Source: JBCBJZ01 sp038522635
GTDB taxonomy: Bacteria; Pseudomonadota; Alphaproteobacteria; Rhizobiales; Hyphomicrobiaceae
NCBI GenBank assembly: GCA_038522635.1
Contig: JBCBJZ010000035.1
Span: 1 to 25,635, forward strand
DNA: 25,635 nucleotides
Direction of reading: 5' to 3'
A model generated the notes under the pieces. It did not search any database and was not told the origin of the DNA. It was given only the letters and a program-made list of their open reading frames with translations. This document shows, one piece after another, positions 1 through 8,323 of this stretch. The first letter of the stretch is position 1; every line of letters starts with the position of its first letter. The translations under genes were made by a program, and so were the position numbers.

Positions 1-124
1 GTGCAGAGCAACTTTGGGCGCAAAGGCAAGGCGTGAGTGTTTAAGCCGGTGACTCGCACTTTGCGCCCGTTGCTCTAGGTGAGCCCGTTTAAGCTGATGG
101 TTCGCACTTTGCGTGCGTTGCTCT
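1..124 (+). repeat. Dispersed palindromic repeat family A, copy 1, with duplicated right half
   Basis: A unit of about 76 bases starts at the window edge. Its ends are inverted: AGAGCAAC near 5-12 and GTTGCTCT at 69-76, with inner arms GGGCGCAAAG (16-25) and CTTTGCGCCC. The right half (GTTTAAGC, then TTCGCACTTTGCG, then GTTGCTCT) is repeated in tandem at 87-124. A second full copy lies inverted at 16630-16705. The element is intergenic and upstream of the HpsN-like gene. It resembles a REP/BIME-type element. The start could extend left of the window. Confidence 0.8.
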
Positions 125-246
125 GACCGTACCGCTCCGCCATGGCGAAGCCCGCGCCTGTGTGCCATGAACGCGGGTGAAGGGGTAACGCGAGGCATGC
201 GATCACAGGCCCGGCCCCTTTCAGTGAGCACGCGGAGGGAATAACC

Positions 247-1551
247 ATGAAAGTCCTCAAGAAGGCTGAGAAGACCGCACAAACCGGCGAAGATGAAACC
301 CGCCGCATCGTGTCAACCATGCTGGCGGCCATCGAAGAAGGCGGCGATGATGTTGCCCGCCGCTTCGGGCGCGACCTCGACGGCTACGATGGTGAGATCG
401 TCGTCAGCGCCGAGACGATCGCAGCGGCCGCAGAACGCGTGCCTCAACAGCTAAAAGACGACATCGCGTTCGCCCATGCCCGGGTACGCGACTTCGCCGA
501 ACGTCAGAAAGCATCGATCAGCGCGTTCGAGACCGAATTGTCGCCTGGCCTTTGGGCAGGCCAAAAACTGATCCCGGTGGATGCGGCAGGCTGCTACGTG
601 CCCGGCGGACGCTACGCCCATGTGGCAAGCGCCGTCATGTCGATCACCACCGCGAAAGTGGCCGGCGTCCCCAATGTCATCGCCTGTTCAGCCCCTCACG
701 GCTCGGCCGGGGTCCACCCGGCCATTCTCTACGCGATGAACTACTGCGGCGCCGATCGCATCCTTTCGCTGGGCGGGGTCCAGGGCATTGCGGCGATGGC
801 GTTCGGCCTCTTCGGCGGCACGCCCGCCAACATCCTTGTCGGCCCCGGCAATCGCTTCGTCGCGGAAGCCAAACGCATGTTGTTCGGCCGTGTTGGCATC
901 GATCTGTTCGCGGGCCCAACAGAGATCGCCATCATCGCCGATGGAACCGCCGACCCAGCCATCGTCGCGAACGATCTCGTCGGCCAATGCGAACACGGCT
1001 TTGACAGCCCCGCCTGGCTGATCACCACGGACGCGAAACTGGCGGAAGACGTGATGGGTATGATGGACGGGCTGATCGAGGCGTTGCCCGATACGCAGCG
1101 CGAAGCGGCGATCGCCTCATGGCGCGACTACGGGGAAGTGACGTTGTGCGACAGCGATGAAGAGGCGGCCACCGTGTCGGACCGCTACGCGCCTGAGCAC
1201 CTGGAACTGCAGACGGGCAAGGACGACTGGTACGTGCAGCGGCTGCGCTCCTACGGCTCGCTGTTCGTGGGCGAAGAGACCACCGTCGCGTTCGGTGACA
1301 AGTGCTCGGGCACCAACCACATCCTGCCGACCAAGGGCGCGGGGCATTACACCGGCGGGTTATCGGTGCACAAGTTCATCAAGGTCGTCACCACGCAACG
1401 CATGACGCGCGAGGCAACACGCGAGGTTGCCGCGGTGTCGGCCCGCATCTCACGGCTTGAAGGCATGGAAGCACACGCACGCACATCCGATGTGCGGCTT
1501 GGCAAATACTTCCCCGGTGAGAATTTCAACCTTGATGCGCGCGAGCTCTGA
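247..1551 (+). CDS. hpsN: Sulfopropanediol 3-dehydrogenase (HpsN-like, histidinol dehydrogenase family)
   Basis: This 434-residue protein has the histidinol dehydrogenase fold. The four zinc ligands are visible as Q247 and H250 (GQCEHG), D351 (FGDKCSGTNH) and H410 (MEAHARTSD). The catalytic Glu-His pair is E317-H318 (YAPEHLEL). The ATG is preceded by a strong site, GGAGGG, 7 bases upstream. There are no other his genes nearby. The paired zinc alcohol dehydrogenase and short-chain dehydrogenase fit the dihydroxypropanesulfonate (DHPS) cluster hpsNOP, in which HpsN oxidises DHPS to sulfolactate with two NAD+ in the cytoplasm. Assignment to HpsN rather than true HisD rests on that context and on overall sequence feel (ILPTKGAGHYTGGLSVHKFI region). 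A HisD-like dehydrogenase with another diol substrate remains possible. Confidence 0.8.
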   Translation: MKVLKKAEKTAQTGEDETRRIVSTMLAAIEEGGDDVARRFGRDLDGYDGEIVVSAETIAAAAERVPQQLKDDIAFAHARVRDFAERQKASISAFETELSPGLWAGQKLIPVDAAGCYVPGGRYAHVASAVMSITTAKVAGVPNVIACSAPHGSAGVHPAILYAMNYCGADRILSLGGVQGIAAMAFGLFGGTPANILVGPGNRFVAEAKRMLFGRVGIDLFAGPTEIAIIADGTADPAIVANDLVGQCEHGFDSPAWLITTDAKLAEDVMGMMDGLIEALPDTQREAAIASWRDYGEVTLCDSDEEAATVSDRYAPEHLELQTGKDDWYVQRLRSYGSLFVGEETTVAFGDKCSGTNHILPTKGAGHYTGGLSVHKFIKVVTTQRMTREATREVAAVSARISRLEGMEAHARTSDVRLGKYFPGENFNLDAREL

Positions 1552-1556
1552 GTGCG

Positions 1557-2552
1557 ATGAAGGCCCTTGTCTACACCGGCGCCAACACGCTCGTTTATCG
1601 CGACGAGCCCGCGCCGATCCAACGCGAAGCCTCAGACAGCATCGTCAAAGTGGAAGCCTGCGGCATTTGCGGCTCCGACATGCACGCTTACGTCGGCCAC
1701 GACGAGCGCCGCCCGCCGCCGCAGATTTTGGGTCACGAAGCCGCCGGCGTGGTGGTCGAAGGGCCGCTTGCGGGAAAGCGCGTGACGTTGAACCCGCTCA
1801 TCACCTGCATGGTCTGCGACCATTGTCTGAGCGGGCGCTCCAACCTGTGTGCGAAACGTGAGATCCTGTCGATGATGCCGCGGCCGGGTGCTTTCGCCGA
1901 GCACGTCGCCATTCCCAGCCGCAACCTGGTCGAGATCCCTGACGATATGAGCTTCGCGCTGGCGGCGATGACGGAACCCATGGCGGTCAGCTACCACGCG
2001 GTCAACCTGGCAGAACGCGCCCTCGCCCTGCCGTTGAGCCACGCGCGCACGGTGGTCATCGGCGGTGGCGCGATCGGACTGTGCGCCGCGCATGTTGTCG
2101 CCTCGCGCGGCGGCCAGGCGATCGAGATTGCCGAGACGAGTGCGGCGCGCCGGGCGATGATCGAGCGCGATGCGGGCTTTGCCGCCTACGATCCGCAACG
2201 TGGCGGCCCTGGCGAAAGCAGCGTTGATCTTGTGATCGATGCCTACGGTGGCCCGGGCTCGCGGGCGGCCGCGTCAGCGCTGGCCCGGCCCGGCGGGGCG
2301 ATCATCCACATCGGTCTGGCGAACGGGGATGGCGGCCTCGACATCCGCAAATGCACGCTGCAGGAGATCGCTTTTATCGGCACCTATACCTACACGATGA
2401 CGGAGTTCCGCCAGGCGTTGGCCGGGCTCGCGGATGGCTCGCTTGGCCCGATCACGTGGAGCGAGGAGCGACCGTTGAGCGAAGGGGGAGACGCGTTCGC
2501 CGCGCTGGCCGCCGGTGAAGTGGACCGCGCCAAGGTGGTCTTGCGCATGTGA
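1557..2552 (+). CDS. Zinc-dependent medium-chain alcohol dehydrogenase, probable DHPS-pathway partner
   Basis: This 331-residue medium-chain dehydrogenase starts 5 bases after the HpsN-like stop, so the two are almost certainly co-transcribed. The catalytic zinc site is visible as C35 (CGICGSD) and the GHEAAG motif (59-64). The structural zinc cysteines are C84, C87, C90 and C98. The Rossmann glycine motif GGGAIG lies near residue 170. The C-terminal half carries the usual substrate-domain return (TLQEIAFIGTYTYT). By context it probably interconverts DHPS with its keto form, a role described for HpsO/HpsP in Cupriavidus pinatubonensis. I cannot tell which of the two names applies, so no symbol is given. 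Sorbitol- or threonine-dehydrogenase-like activity is an alternative. Confidence 0.75.
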   Translation: MKALVYTGANTLVYRDEPAPIQREASDSIVKVEACGICGSDMHAYVGHDERRPPPQILGHEAAGVVVEGPLAGKRVTLNPLITCMVCDHCLSGRSNLCAKREILSMMPRPGAFAEHVAIPSRNLVEIPDDMSFALAAMTEPMAVSYHAVNLAERALALPLSHARTVVIGGGAIGLCAAHVVASRGGQAIEIAETSAARRAMIERDAGFAAYDPQRGGPGESSVDLVIDAYGGPGSRAAASALARPGGAIIHIGLANGDGGLDIRKCTLQEIAFIGTYTYTMTEFRQALAGLADGSLGPITWSEERPLSEGGDAFAALAAGEVDRAKVVLRM

Positions 2553-2621
2553 TGGGCCGTCATGGACGGTGACGGGCCTGCAGCCCGCGCGAGTGTTAGC
2601 GTTGGTTGGCATTCTGGTCAG

Positions 2622-2650
2622 CTGGTTCGACCTGAAGCGGCTGAACTCTA
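2622..2650 (+). repeat. Possible truncated copy of repeat family B
   Basis: The sequence GGTTCGACCTGAAGCGG followed by CTGAACTCTAG resembles the two ends of family B (GGTTCG...GAAGCGG...GCGGATGAACTCTAG) with the middle missing. It overlaps the stop codon of the convergent short-chain dehydrogenase. It is short enough that chance cannot be excluded. Confidence 0.25.
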
Positions 2651-3433
2651 GCCCGCCGTGATGCCGCCATCCACGGGTAGCGCGACGCCGGTGATGAAGG
2701 AGGCCTCGTCGCTGACCAGGAAGAGCGCAGCGCGCGCGACCTCTTCGGGCTGACCAAGCCGCTTCATCGGCACAACGCCAAGCGCGTTCTGCGTGACTTC
2801 GTCGAGCGACTTTTGCGGTTGGTCGGGCCGGCTCCCGAACGTGTGGAACATCGGCGTCTCGATGGGCCCGGGCGCAACCGCATTAACCCGGACGTTGGAG
2901 GCGGCAAGCCGCAAGGCCAACGCCCGCATGAAGCCCACAACGCCATGCTTCATGGCCGCGTAAACGGGGCTGTAGCGCGACCCCACCAGCCCCGCAGTAG
3001 AGGCCGTGAACAACAGCGCGCCGGCGCCTGCGTCCCGCACGTGCGGGATCGCCGCTTCCGTGGTCGCCATGACGCTGCGCAGATTGAGATCGAAGCCGAG
3101 ATCGAGGTCGGCCTGTGTCATGCCCTCAACGCGCCCTGGCCCGGGGTGGCCCAGATGGTTCCAGACGAAATCCAGCCGACCGAAGCGCTCAACGCAGGCT
3201 TCCACGATGTGGGCTGCGTGGTCGACATCACGAAGATCACCCGCGAGCGGAAGGGCCTCGCCACCCGCAGCCGCGATCGCGTCTGTCAGCGTGGTGAGCG
3301 CAGGCGCGTCATGGTCGGCAAGCGCCAGTCGGGCGCCCTCGTTTGCGAACAGCAAAGCGCCGGCGCGCCCCATGCCGGAGGCTGCCGCCGTGATGATCCC
3401 GACCTTGCCTTGAAGCCGCATCGTATCGCTCAC
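2648..3433 (-). CDS. Short-chain dehydrogenase/reductase (SDR), SDR classical type
   Basis: This is a 261-residue Rossmann oxidoreductase. The nucleotide-binding turn is ITAAASGMGRA (14-24), a variant of TGxxxGxG. Next come D67, the NHLG strand motif (92-95, usually NNAG), the active-site S145 (TASTAG) and Y158xxxK162 (VYAAMK). The PGPIETPMF loop and the C-terminal DGGITAG are typical. An aspartate after strand 2 (ALADHD) suggests NAD(H). The GTG start at 3433 overlaps the TGA of the upstream TPR gene as GTGA, so translation is probably coupled to the polysaccharide operon. An ATG four codons in (3421) is the alternative. It also lies convergent to the HpsN/ADH pair, where an SDR is expected in DHPS clusters, so its real partner is ambiguous. 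Confidence 0.8.
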   Translation of the reverse strand: MSDTMRLQGKVGIITAAASGMGRAGALLFANEGARLALADHDAPALTTLTDAIAAAGGEALPLAGDLRDVDHAAHIVEACVERFGRLDFVWNHLGHPGPGRVEGMTQADLDLGFDLNLRSVMATTEAAIPHVRDAGAGALLFTASTAGLVGSRYSPVYAAMKHGVVGFMRALALRLAASNVRVNAVAPGPIETPMFHTFGSRPDQPQKSLDEVTQNALGVVPMKRLGQPEEVARAALFLVSDEASFITGVALPVDGGITAG

Positions 3434-4977
3434 CGTCCTGGGTCAGCGGCTGGCGCTTTACGTGCCGGAGGCTGACGTTCGATTTTGACATTGTCGAACC
3501 AGATCTCGCCCGACACCAAACGCTCCGCCCGGGTGCGCGAGGCATGCTGCAGCGTGAAGCGCTGCACCCGGCAGGGGTTGGGCGCCTGGGCGGTCCCCTC
3601 CGGCACCTCAAACGCGAACTCAAGCGTGCTCCACGTGCGCGTGACGCCGATCACCATGCGGCTCGTCGCGCGCGGCTTGTGCTGGCCTTCGCACAGCATC
3701 GACCATGTCAGACCGCGCGGGCCCACCACTTTGCCAAAATAGTCAGCGCTCAACATGTAACGTCCCGGCGGCAACAGCGTGCGTTGCCTGACGCCCGTCA
3801 TCGTCACGCGGCGGTTGTCGAAACGCAAACGTAGCGCCTGCCCCGGACGCTGAGGCGCCGTCGCGAGATCAACGGTGACGCCGCGCGGGCGGCGCGGGAG
3901 TTGCCAGTCGAACGGTCCCCCATCGGGCTCATCTTCAAAGCCGCCGTTGAACATGCCGCCCAACGTTTGCAGCTTCGTCGACGGCAGGAACTGCAGCCAA
4001 GCGTAGTAGGCCGGCTCGTAGACTTTACGGCCCATCAGCAGGTTGAGCGTGTAAGCGAGTTCGCGACGCGTCGGCGGTGCCGGTGTCTCTTTCATCTCCA
4101 GCAACAAGGACACGAGCGCTTGCGGCTGCCGCGGGTTGCGGCTCAGTTCCAGCATCACGAACCAGCGCCAGGGCGGGTTCAGCCCCAGGCGTGCGGCAAG
4201 CCCCTTGCGCACCGCGGGCAGGGGCAACAGGGAAGCCAGGATCGGTACGATCACCTTGCGGTAGCGCGGGCTCGACCGCATGAGCACGTCGGCGTGTTCG
4301 AGCACATCGTCGTAGCGGCGCTGCTCCAAATCGCGCAGCAGCAGATGGTAGACCGCGACCGATTGCAGTTTGGAGCGCTTGACCGCCGCCCGCATGAAGC
4401 GCGTTGCAGCTGCCACGTCACCCTCCTCCGCCGCCATTTGGCCGAGCATGCGAAAGGCGCGGGCGTTGTGGGGATCGGCCCGCTGCGCACGATAGATCGC
4501 TTGGCGCAGAGACGCGAAGAGCGCGTCGCGTTTGGCCCGTGCCGCCGGGCTCAACGGGGGTGGTTTGAAGGTCTTGATGCCCGCTTGCGGCGCAGGTGGC
4601 GGAGGTGGTGAAGCGGTGGTTGCCGGCGCCGCGTTCAAGGGCGTCCCATCGAGCCGCCGATCAGGTCGCGCGGCAGGTTCCTGTGCCGTTCGGGACTGAG
4701 GCGTTTGGGACTGAGGCGTTCGGGACTGCGCCGTTCGAGCTTGCGCGGCTTGCTGGGCCTTGAAGGCTTTCAGTTTCGCGTTGCTCGCCTCGCTCAGATA
4801 CGCCCGCAGCTTGCGGTCGGCCACACGCAGAGCGCTGCGCGGCTCATGTGGCTTGAGGTAGCTCGCCCAGGCTGACCCTTCGCGCGCGGAATACAGACCG
4901 AGCGTGTGGGTGCCGATCAGGTAGGTGACAAGCACAGCGATCGCGCTGAAGAAGAGAACGCTCAGAACCTTGCGCAT
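3430..4977 (-). CDS. Membrane-anchored TPR protein with C-terminal beta-sandwich (carbohydrate-binding-like) domain
   Basis: This is a 515-residue protein not assigned to a named family. An N-terminal anchor (about 5-25, VLFFSAIAVLVTYLIG) follows MRK, so the rest should be periplasmic. Residues 70-105 are a Gln/Ala/Thr linker with a five-residue repeat (QSRTP/QSQTP). A Pro-rich stretch near 120-135 follows. Helical pairs with TPR character (AFRMLGQMAAEEGDVAAATRF, near 165) run to about 330. The C-terminal part from about 345 (NGGFEDEPDGGPFDWQL) to 505 (SGEIWFDNVKIE) has the start and end signature of galactose-binding-like carbohydrate modules. It lies in the export operon 3 bases after the J-domain gene. 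A role in polymerisation or secretion scaffolding at the inner membrane is inferred only. Confidence 0.65.
   Translation of the reverse strand: MRKVLSVLFFSAIAVLVTYLIGTHTLGLYSAREGSAWASYLKPHEPRSALRVADRKLRAYLSEASNAKLKAFKAQQAAQARTAQSRTPQSQTPQSRTAQEPAARPDRRLDGTPLNAAPATTASPPPPPAPQAGIKTFKPPPLSPAARAKRDALFASLRQAIYRAQRADPHNARAFRMLGQMAAEEGDVAAATRFMRAAVKRSKLQSVAVYHLLLRDLEQRRYDDVLEHADVLMRSSPRYRKVIVPILASLLPLPAVRKGLAARLGLNPPWRWFVMLELSRNPRQPQALVSLLLEMKETPAPPTRRELAYTLNLLMGRKVYEPAYYAWLQFLPSTKLQTLGGMFNGGFEDEPDGGPFDWQLPRRPRGVTVDLATAPQRPGQALRLRFDNRRVTMTGVRQRTLLPPGRYMLSADYFGKVVGPRGLTWSMLCEGQHKPRATSRMVIGVTRTWSTLEFAFEVPEGTAQAPNPCRVQRFTLQHASRTRAERLVSGEIWFDNVKIERQPPARKAPAADPGR
4685..4744 (-). repeat. 15-bp tandem repeat, four units, inside the TPR gene
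   Basis: Four imperfect 15-base units begin at 4685, 4700, 4715 and 4730. The plus-strand consensus is GGCGTTCGGGACTGA. They keep the reading frame and encode a Gln/Ser/Arg/Thr/Pro pentapeptide repeat in the linker of the TPR protein. Confidence 0.85.
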
Positions 4978-4980
4978 GGT

Positions 4981-5853
4981 CTATCGCCCTGCTCCGAGCC
5001 ATCGCGCGATGAACGCGCGGAACCGGCCACGGCGGACGGGCTGCGCGTTCTGATCGCGTGCGGTGCCCTCGTCCAGCGGCGTCAGTGCGGCCGCCATGGC
5101 CTGCAGATCGGCGGCAGGATCGACGGTGGCCTTGACGGCCGGATCAGCGCCAGCATCGCTATGCCCCTGGGCGGCCCCATCCGGCCACGCATCTGGTGCG
5201 GCCTTTGGCTCAATTGTCGCAAAGGCCATCGGCGCAGAACTGGCTTCGACCGGCGTGCTTGCCGGCGCATCCGCTTCGACCGGCCGGCCCCAGGCGCTTC
5301 GGCGCACACCGGGCCGCGCGGGGCTCATCTGCTTGCCGGCAGCGGCGTCGCCTTGCGCGCGACGACGCTTGCGCGGCCGGGCATCGCCCGCTTCACGCGT
5401 CGGCAGCGGCACAGCGCGCGAAGCCAAGCTCGCATCGTATTGCGCGCGCTTCTCCGGCGTCTTGAGCGTTTCCCAAGCGTTGGTCACGCGCGCTGCAAGC
5501 GCTTCGTTGGACGCCGCGCCCTCGTCAACATCGGGATGCAGCCACCGCATCAGCAGCGCCATGTTCTGGCGGATGGTACGGACGTCGGCATCGGCATGAA
5601 CGCCGAGCGTGCGATAGCTGTCGGCGGACGGATCGAACAGGATTTGCTCAACGAAGAAGGCGCTGGCCTGCTGCACCAGGTCCGGCTGGCGATTGAGCCC
5701 GGCTGCGGCTTGCGCGAGCGCGTCTTCATCTTGCGTGCAGATCTGCAGAACCCACGGCACACCAGCCGGCAGGGGCTGACGGCGCGCCTGTTGAATGCGC
5801 GCGGGGATATGAAAGATGTCGATCGCGACCTGTAAGGCATCGAGATCGGCCAT
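4981..5853 (-). CDS. J-domain (DnaJ-like) protein of the polysaccharide operon
   Basis: This is a 290-residue protein. A J-domain spans about 78-141. It opens with DSYRTLGV, carries the invariant HPD at 106-108 (WLHPDVD) and ends with TPEKRAQYD, where DnaJ usually has R-x-YD. The N-terminal 75 residues are an unrecognised helical module (FHIPARIQQARRQPLP). Residues 145-260 are low-complexity Pro/Ala/Arg with a basic patch RPRKRRR. The last 18 residues are Arg-rich and amphipathic. No signal peptide is seen, so it should be cytoplasmic. It sits 3 bases from the Wzc-type gene upstream and 3 bases from the TPR gene downstream. J-domains recruit DnaK; a client in polysaccharide export, such as Wzc, is an inference from the operon only. 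Confidence 0.75.
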   Translation of the reverse strand: MADLDALQVAIDIFHIPARIQQARRQPLPAGVPWVLQICTQDEDALAQAAAGLNRQPDLVQQASAFFVEQILFDPSADSYRTLGVHADADVRTIRQNMALLMRWLHPDVDEGAASNEALAARVTNAWETLKTPEKRAQYDASLASRAVPLPTREAGDARPRKRRRAQGDAAAGKQMSPARPGVRRSAWGRPVEADAPASTPVEASSAPMAFATIEPKAAPDAWPDGAAQGHSDAGADPAVKATVDPAADLQAMAAALTPLDEGTARDQNAQPVRRGRFRAFIARWLGAGR

Positions 5854-5856
5854 GCG

Positions 5857-8214
5857 TCACCGCTCGCCGTTCGCAGCAACCTGCGGGCTTGCCGCATCGG
5901 GCCCATCACCGCCATGCGCAGCCGCGCCTTCCGGTGCGGCGGCGGGCAACGCCTTTTCGACCTCAACGCCGTAACCGTAGTACTGGTAGCCGCCGTAGCC
6001 ATAGCCGTAGCCGGCCGCGGAGCTATCGTACTTATTCAGCACCATCCCGATCACGTTGGCGCGTGCCAACTCCAGCCGCCGCATGGCCGTACGCACATTC
6101 GATTTGCGCGTTTCACCGGCGGCCACCACGTAGACGGTGGCCTCGGTGAAGCTAGACAGGATGGTTGCATCGGCCAAGCCCATCACGGGCGGTCCGTCGA
6201 CCATGATCAGGTCGAACACCTGTAACCCAACCGTCAACAGCGATGTGAAGCGCGGCCCCGACAGGATGTCAGCCGGGTTGGGCGGTATCGGCCCGGACGG
6301 CATGAAGATCAGGTTTGGCGTATCGGTCTGCAAAAACGTCTCGGGTGGTGAACAGGTGCCGGTCAGGTAGCTGGAGAGCCCCGGTCCGTTCATGAGGCCA
6401 AGCTTCGTATGCAACGAAGGCTTGCGCATGTCCGAGTCTATGATCAGCACTTTCATGCCGAGTGTGGCGAAGTGCTTGGCAATGGCGATGCTGACGCTGG
6501 ACTTACCCTCACTTGGTAGCGAACTGGTGACGGAGAGAGTCTTGGGCAGGCCGCCTGCTGTTGAGAACTGCAGCGTCGTCGCGAGAGAACGGTAGGACTC
6601 GGAGAGCGCCGAGCGTGGGTCCGACAACTGCTGTTGACGTTCAAGCTCGCTGTCCTGCCGCGGCACCACACCGAGCATGGGATAGGCGTTGAAGGCTTGC
6701 TCCAACTCATCCGGTGTCAGCACGGTATCGTCGATCAATTCCATCAGGTAAGCGAGACCGCACCCGGCACCAACGCCAAGCAACAAAGCGAGCGCGAGTG
6801 CAACGGACAGCCGTGGTGAGGATGGGAACCGCGGCACCTGTGCCTTGTCGACAACGAAAATGTTGTTGGCGCCAACACCACCGGCGATATCCACTTCGCG
6901 CAAACGCTGCAGCAAGCCGTTGTAAAGGCGCCGGTTGGTGTCGACCTCGCGCTTCAAAATGTTGTAGCGGATCGACCGCCTTTGCAGGCTTTGGACGTCG
7001 TCGCGCAGCGTCGCGATCCGCTTGCGCATTTCTGTTTCTTGATTCCGCGCCGCTTCGTAGGCCGCGCGATAGGACTGCCGGATCGTCCGAACCTCGCGCG
7101 CCAACTGCCGATCGATCTCGCGCATGCTGTTGCGCAACTTCACCATCAGCGGATAGCCGGGCTTAAAGGTGATCAGGTTTTCTTCGTACTGCGCCTTGAG
7201 CTTGTTGCGTTGGGCGCGCAGACCATCGATCGTCGAGTTCGTCAAAAGCTGCGGCAGGTTGATCGCGTTCCCATCGGCCTTCTCGAACTGCTTGTAGAGC
7301 TGCTCGCTTTCGATGCGCTTGCTGATCAGCACGCCCAGCGCGGCGTTGGCGCTCGATAGGTTGTTTTCAGCGATCGAGGCCTTTTCATTGACGGCGAGGA
7401 TCTTGGCCTTCTGCGCGAACGCCAGCAACTGCTCTTCGGACGTGGCGAGCCTGATCTTCAGCTCTTTAGCTTTGTCGTCGAGAAACGTCTTTGAATAGGC
7501 GTTCGCCTGGAACCGCTTGTCAAGATTGGCAGCGATGTAGGCGTTGGCCATCGCTGTCGCAATGGCCTGCGCGAGCTTTGGGTTGGGATCGCGGAAGCGC
7601 ACATCCACGAGGCGCGAGCCCGGCACCGCCGTGACACTGAACCCCCGCTGCACAAGGTCGGTCGCCTGTTCGCGCCGGCTCGCGCGCACCACGTCATCGT
7701 CGCGCTTGGGCGGCGGTGGGCGCACAAGGCTCATGACGCTCGCGACCACGGAGACGTTGCGCGGCTTAAGGAAGGCCGTGTTCTCGTAAAGCTTCAACCG
7801 CTCAACGGTGCGCTCGGCAAGGGCACGGCTGCGCAGCAGCTCAATTTGCGTGCGCATGAACTCAACAAACCGGCCGCCTGCCTGCTGCACCTTGCCCTTC
7901 TCGAACGGGTCAGCAGCACTTTGGTCGATCTGAAGGCGCAATTTGGCGTCGTACAGAGGCGTCTGCAGCCACGTGTAGACCGTCGCGATGGCGAGACAGG
8001 CCGCGATGATGCCGAGGATAAGAAACTTACGCTTGAGGAAGATGCGAATGTATTCGCGCAGCACCTCGCTGGGCGACTCACCAGCGGGCTCTCCAGCGTA
8101 ATGCCCCGGACCGTAGTAGGCACCTGGAGGCGCCGGCTGTAGACGTGGGTCAGCAGGCGCCAGCATCGCCGGATCGTGCGGCGCTAAACTTCTACCCTGA
8201 GACAGATCGTTCAT
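5857..8214 (-). CDS. Wzc-type polysaccharide co-polymerase / bacterial tyrosine autokinase
   Basis: This is a 785-residue inner-membrane protein. The first membrane segment is at about 64-84, followed by a Wzz domain, a long periplasmic coiled-coil/GNVR region (about 200-460) and a second membrane segment (about 470-492). The cytoplasmic BY-kinase has Walker A (SEGKSS, near 568-573), Walker A' (VLIIDSDMRKP, 589-599) and Walker B (LIMVDGPP, 669-676). A tyrosine-rich tail follows at about 729-749 (GYGYGYGGYQYYGYG), the expected autophosphorylation cluster. A hydrophilic Ala/Gly tail follows it. The family controls chain length and export of capsule or exopolysaccharide together with the Wza-type outer-membrane protein. 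The gene lies between wza and the J-domain gene; no strong ribosome site precedes the ATG. Confidence 0.92.
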   Translation of the reverse strand: MNDLSQGRSLAPHDPAMLAPADPRLQPAPPGAYYGPGHYAGEPAGESPSEVLREYIRIFLKRKFLILGIIAACLAIATVYTWLQTPLYDAKLRLQIDQSAADPFEKGKVQQAGGRFVEFMRTQIELLRSRALAERTVERLKLYENTAFLKPRNVSVVASVMSLVRPPPPKRDDDVVRASRREQATDLVQRGFSVTAVPGSRLVDVRFRDPNPKLAQAIATAMANAYIAANLDKRFQANAYSKTFLDDKAKELKIRLATSEEQLLAFAQKAKILAVNEKASIAENNLSSANAALGVLISKRIESEQLYKQFEKADGNAINLPQLLTNSTIDGLRAQRNKLKAQYEENLITFKPGYPLMVKLRNSMREIDRQLAREVRTIRQSYRAAYEAARNQETEMRKRIATLRDDVQSLQRRSIRYNILKREVDTNRRLYNGLLQRLREVDIAGGVGANNIFVVDKAQVPRFPSSPRLSVALALALLLGVGAGCGLAYLMELIDDTVLTPDELEQAFNAYPMLGVVPRQDSELERQQQLSDPRSALSESYRSLATTLQFSTAGGLPKTLSVTSSLPSEGKSSVSIAIAKHFATLGMKVLIIDSDMRKPSLHTKLGLMNGPGLSSYLTGTCSPPETFLQTDTPNLIFMPSGPIPPNPADILSGPRFTSLLTVGLQVFDLIMVDGPPVMGLADATILSSFTEATVYVVAAGETRKSNVRTAMRRLELARANVIGMVLNKYDSSAAGYGYGYGGYQYYGYGVEVEKALPAAAPEGAAAHGGDGPDAASPQVAANGER

Positions 8215-8323
8215 TTGCCGATATCGCTCACTTGCGCGTTGAAGGACTCAGGCGTGTTGAAGCCCTCAGGCCAAAACCGCTGACCTGAGGCCAGGCTATC
8301 GCTCGTCCGTTCGGCGGTAACGC

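Noticed and set aside
247..1551. Histidinol dehydrogenase (hisD) of histidine biosynthesis
   Set aside because: The catalytic and zinc residues are shared with HisD, but the gene is paired with a zinc ADH and lies near an SDR, with no his genes nearby. This matches the HpsN context better.
4906..5835. Plus-strand open frame opposite the J-domain gene
   Set aside because: Low-complexity Arg/Ala/Gly translation without domain or ribosome site; the minus-strand frame has a clear J-domain.
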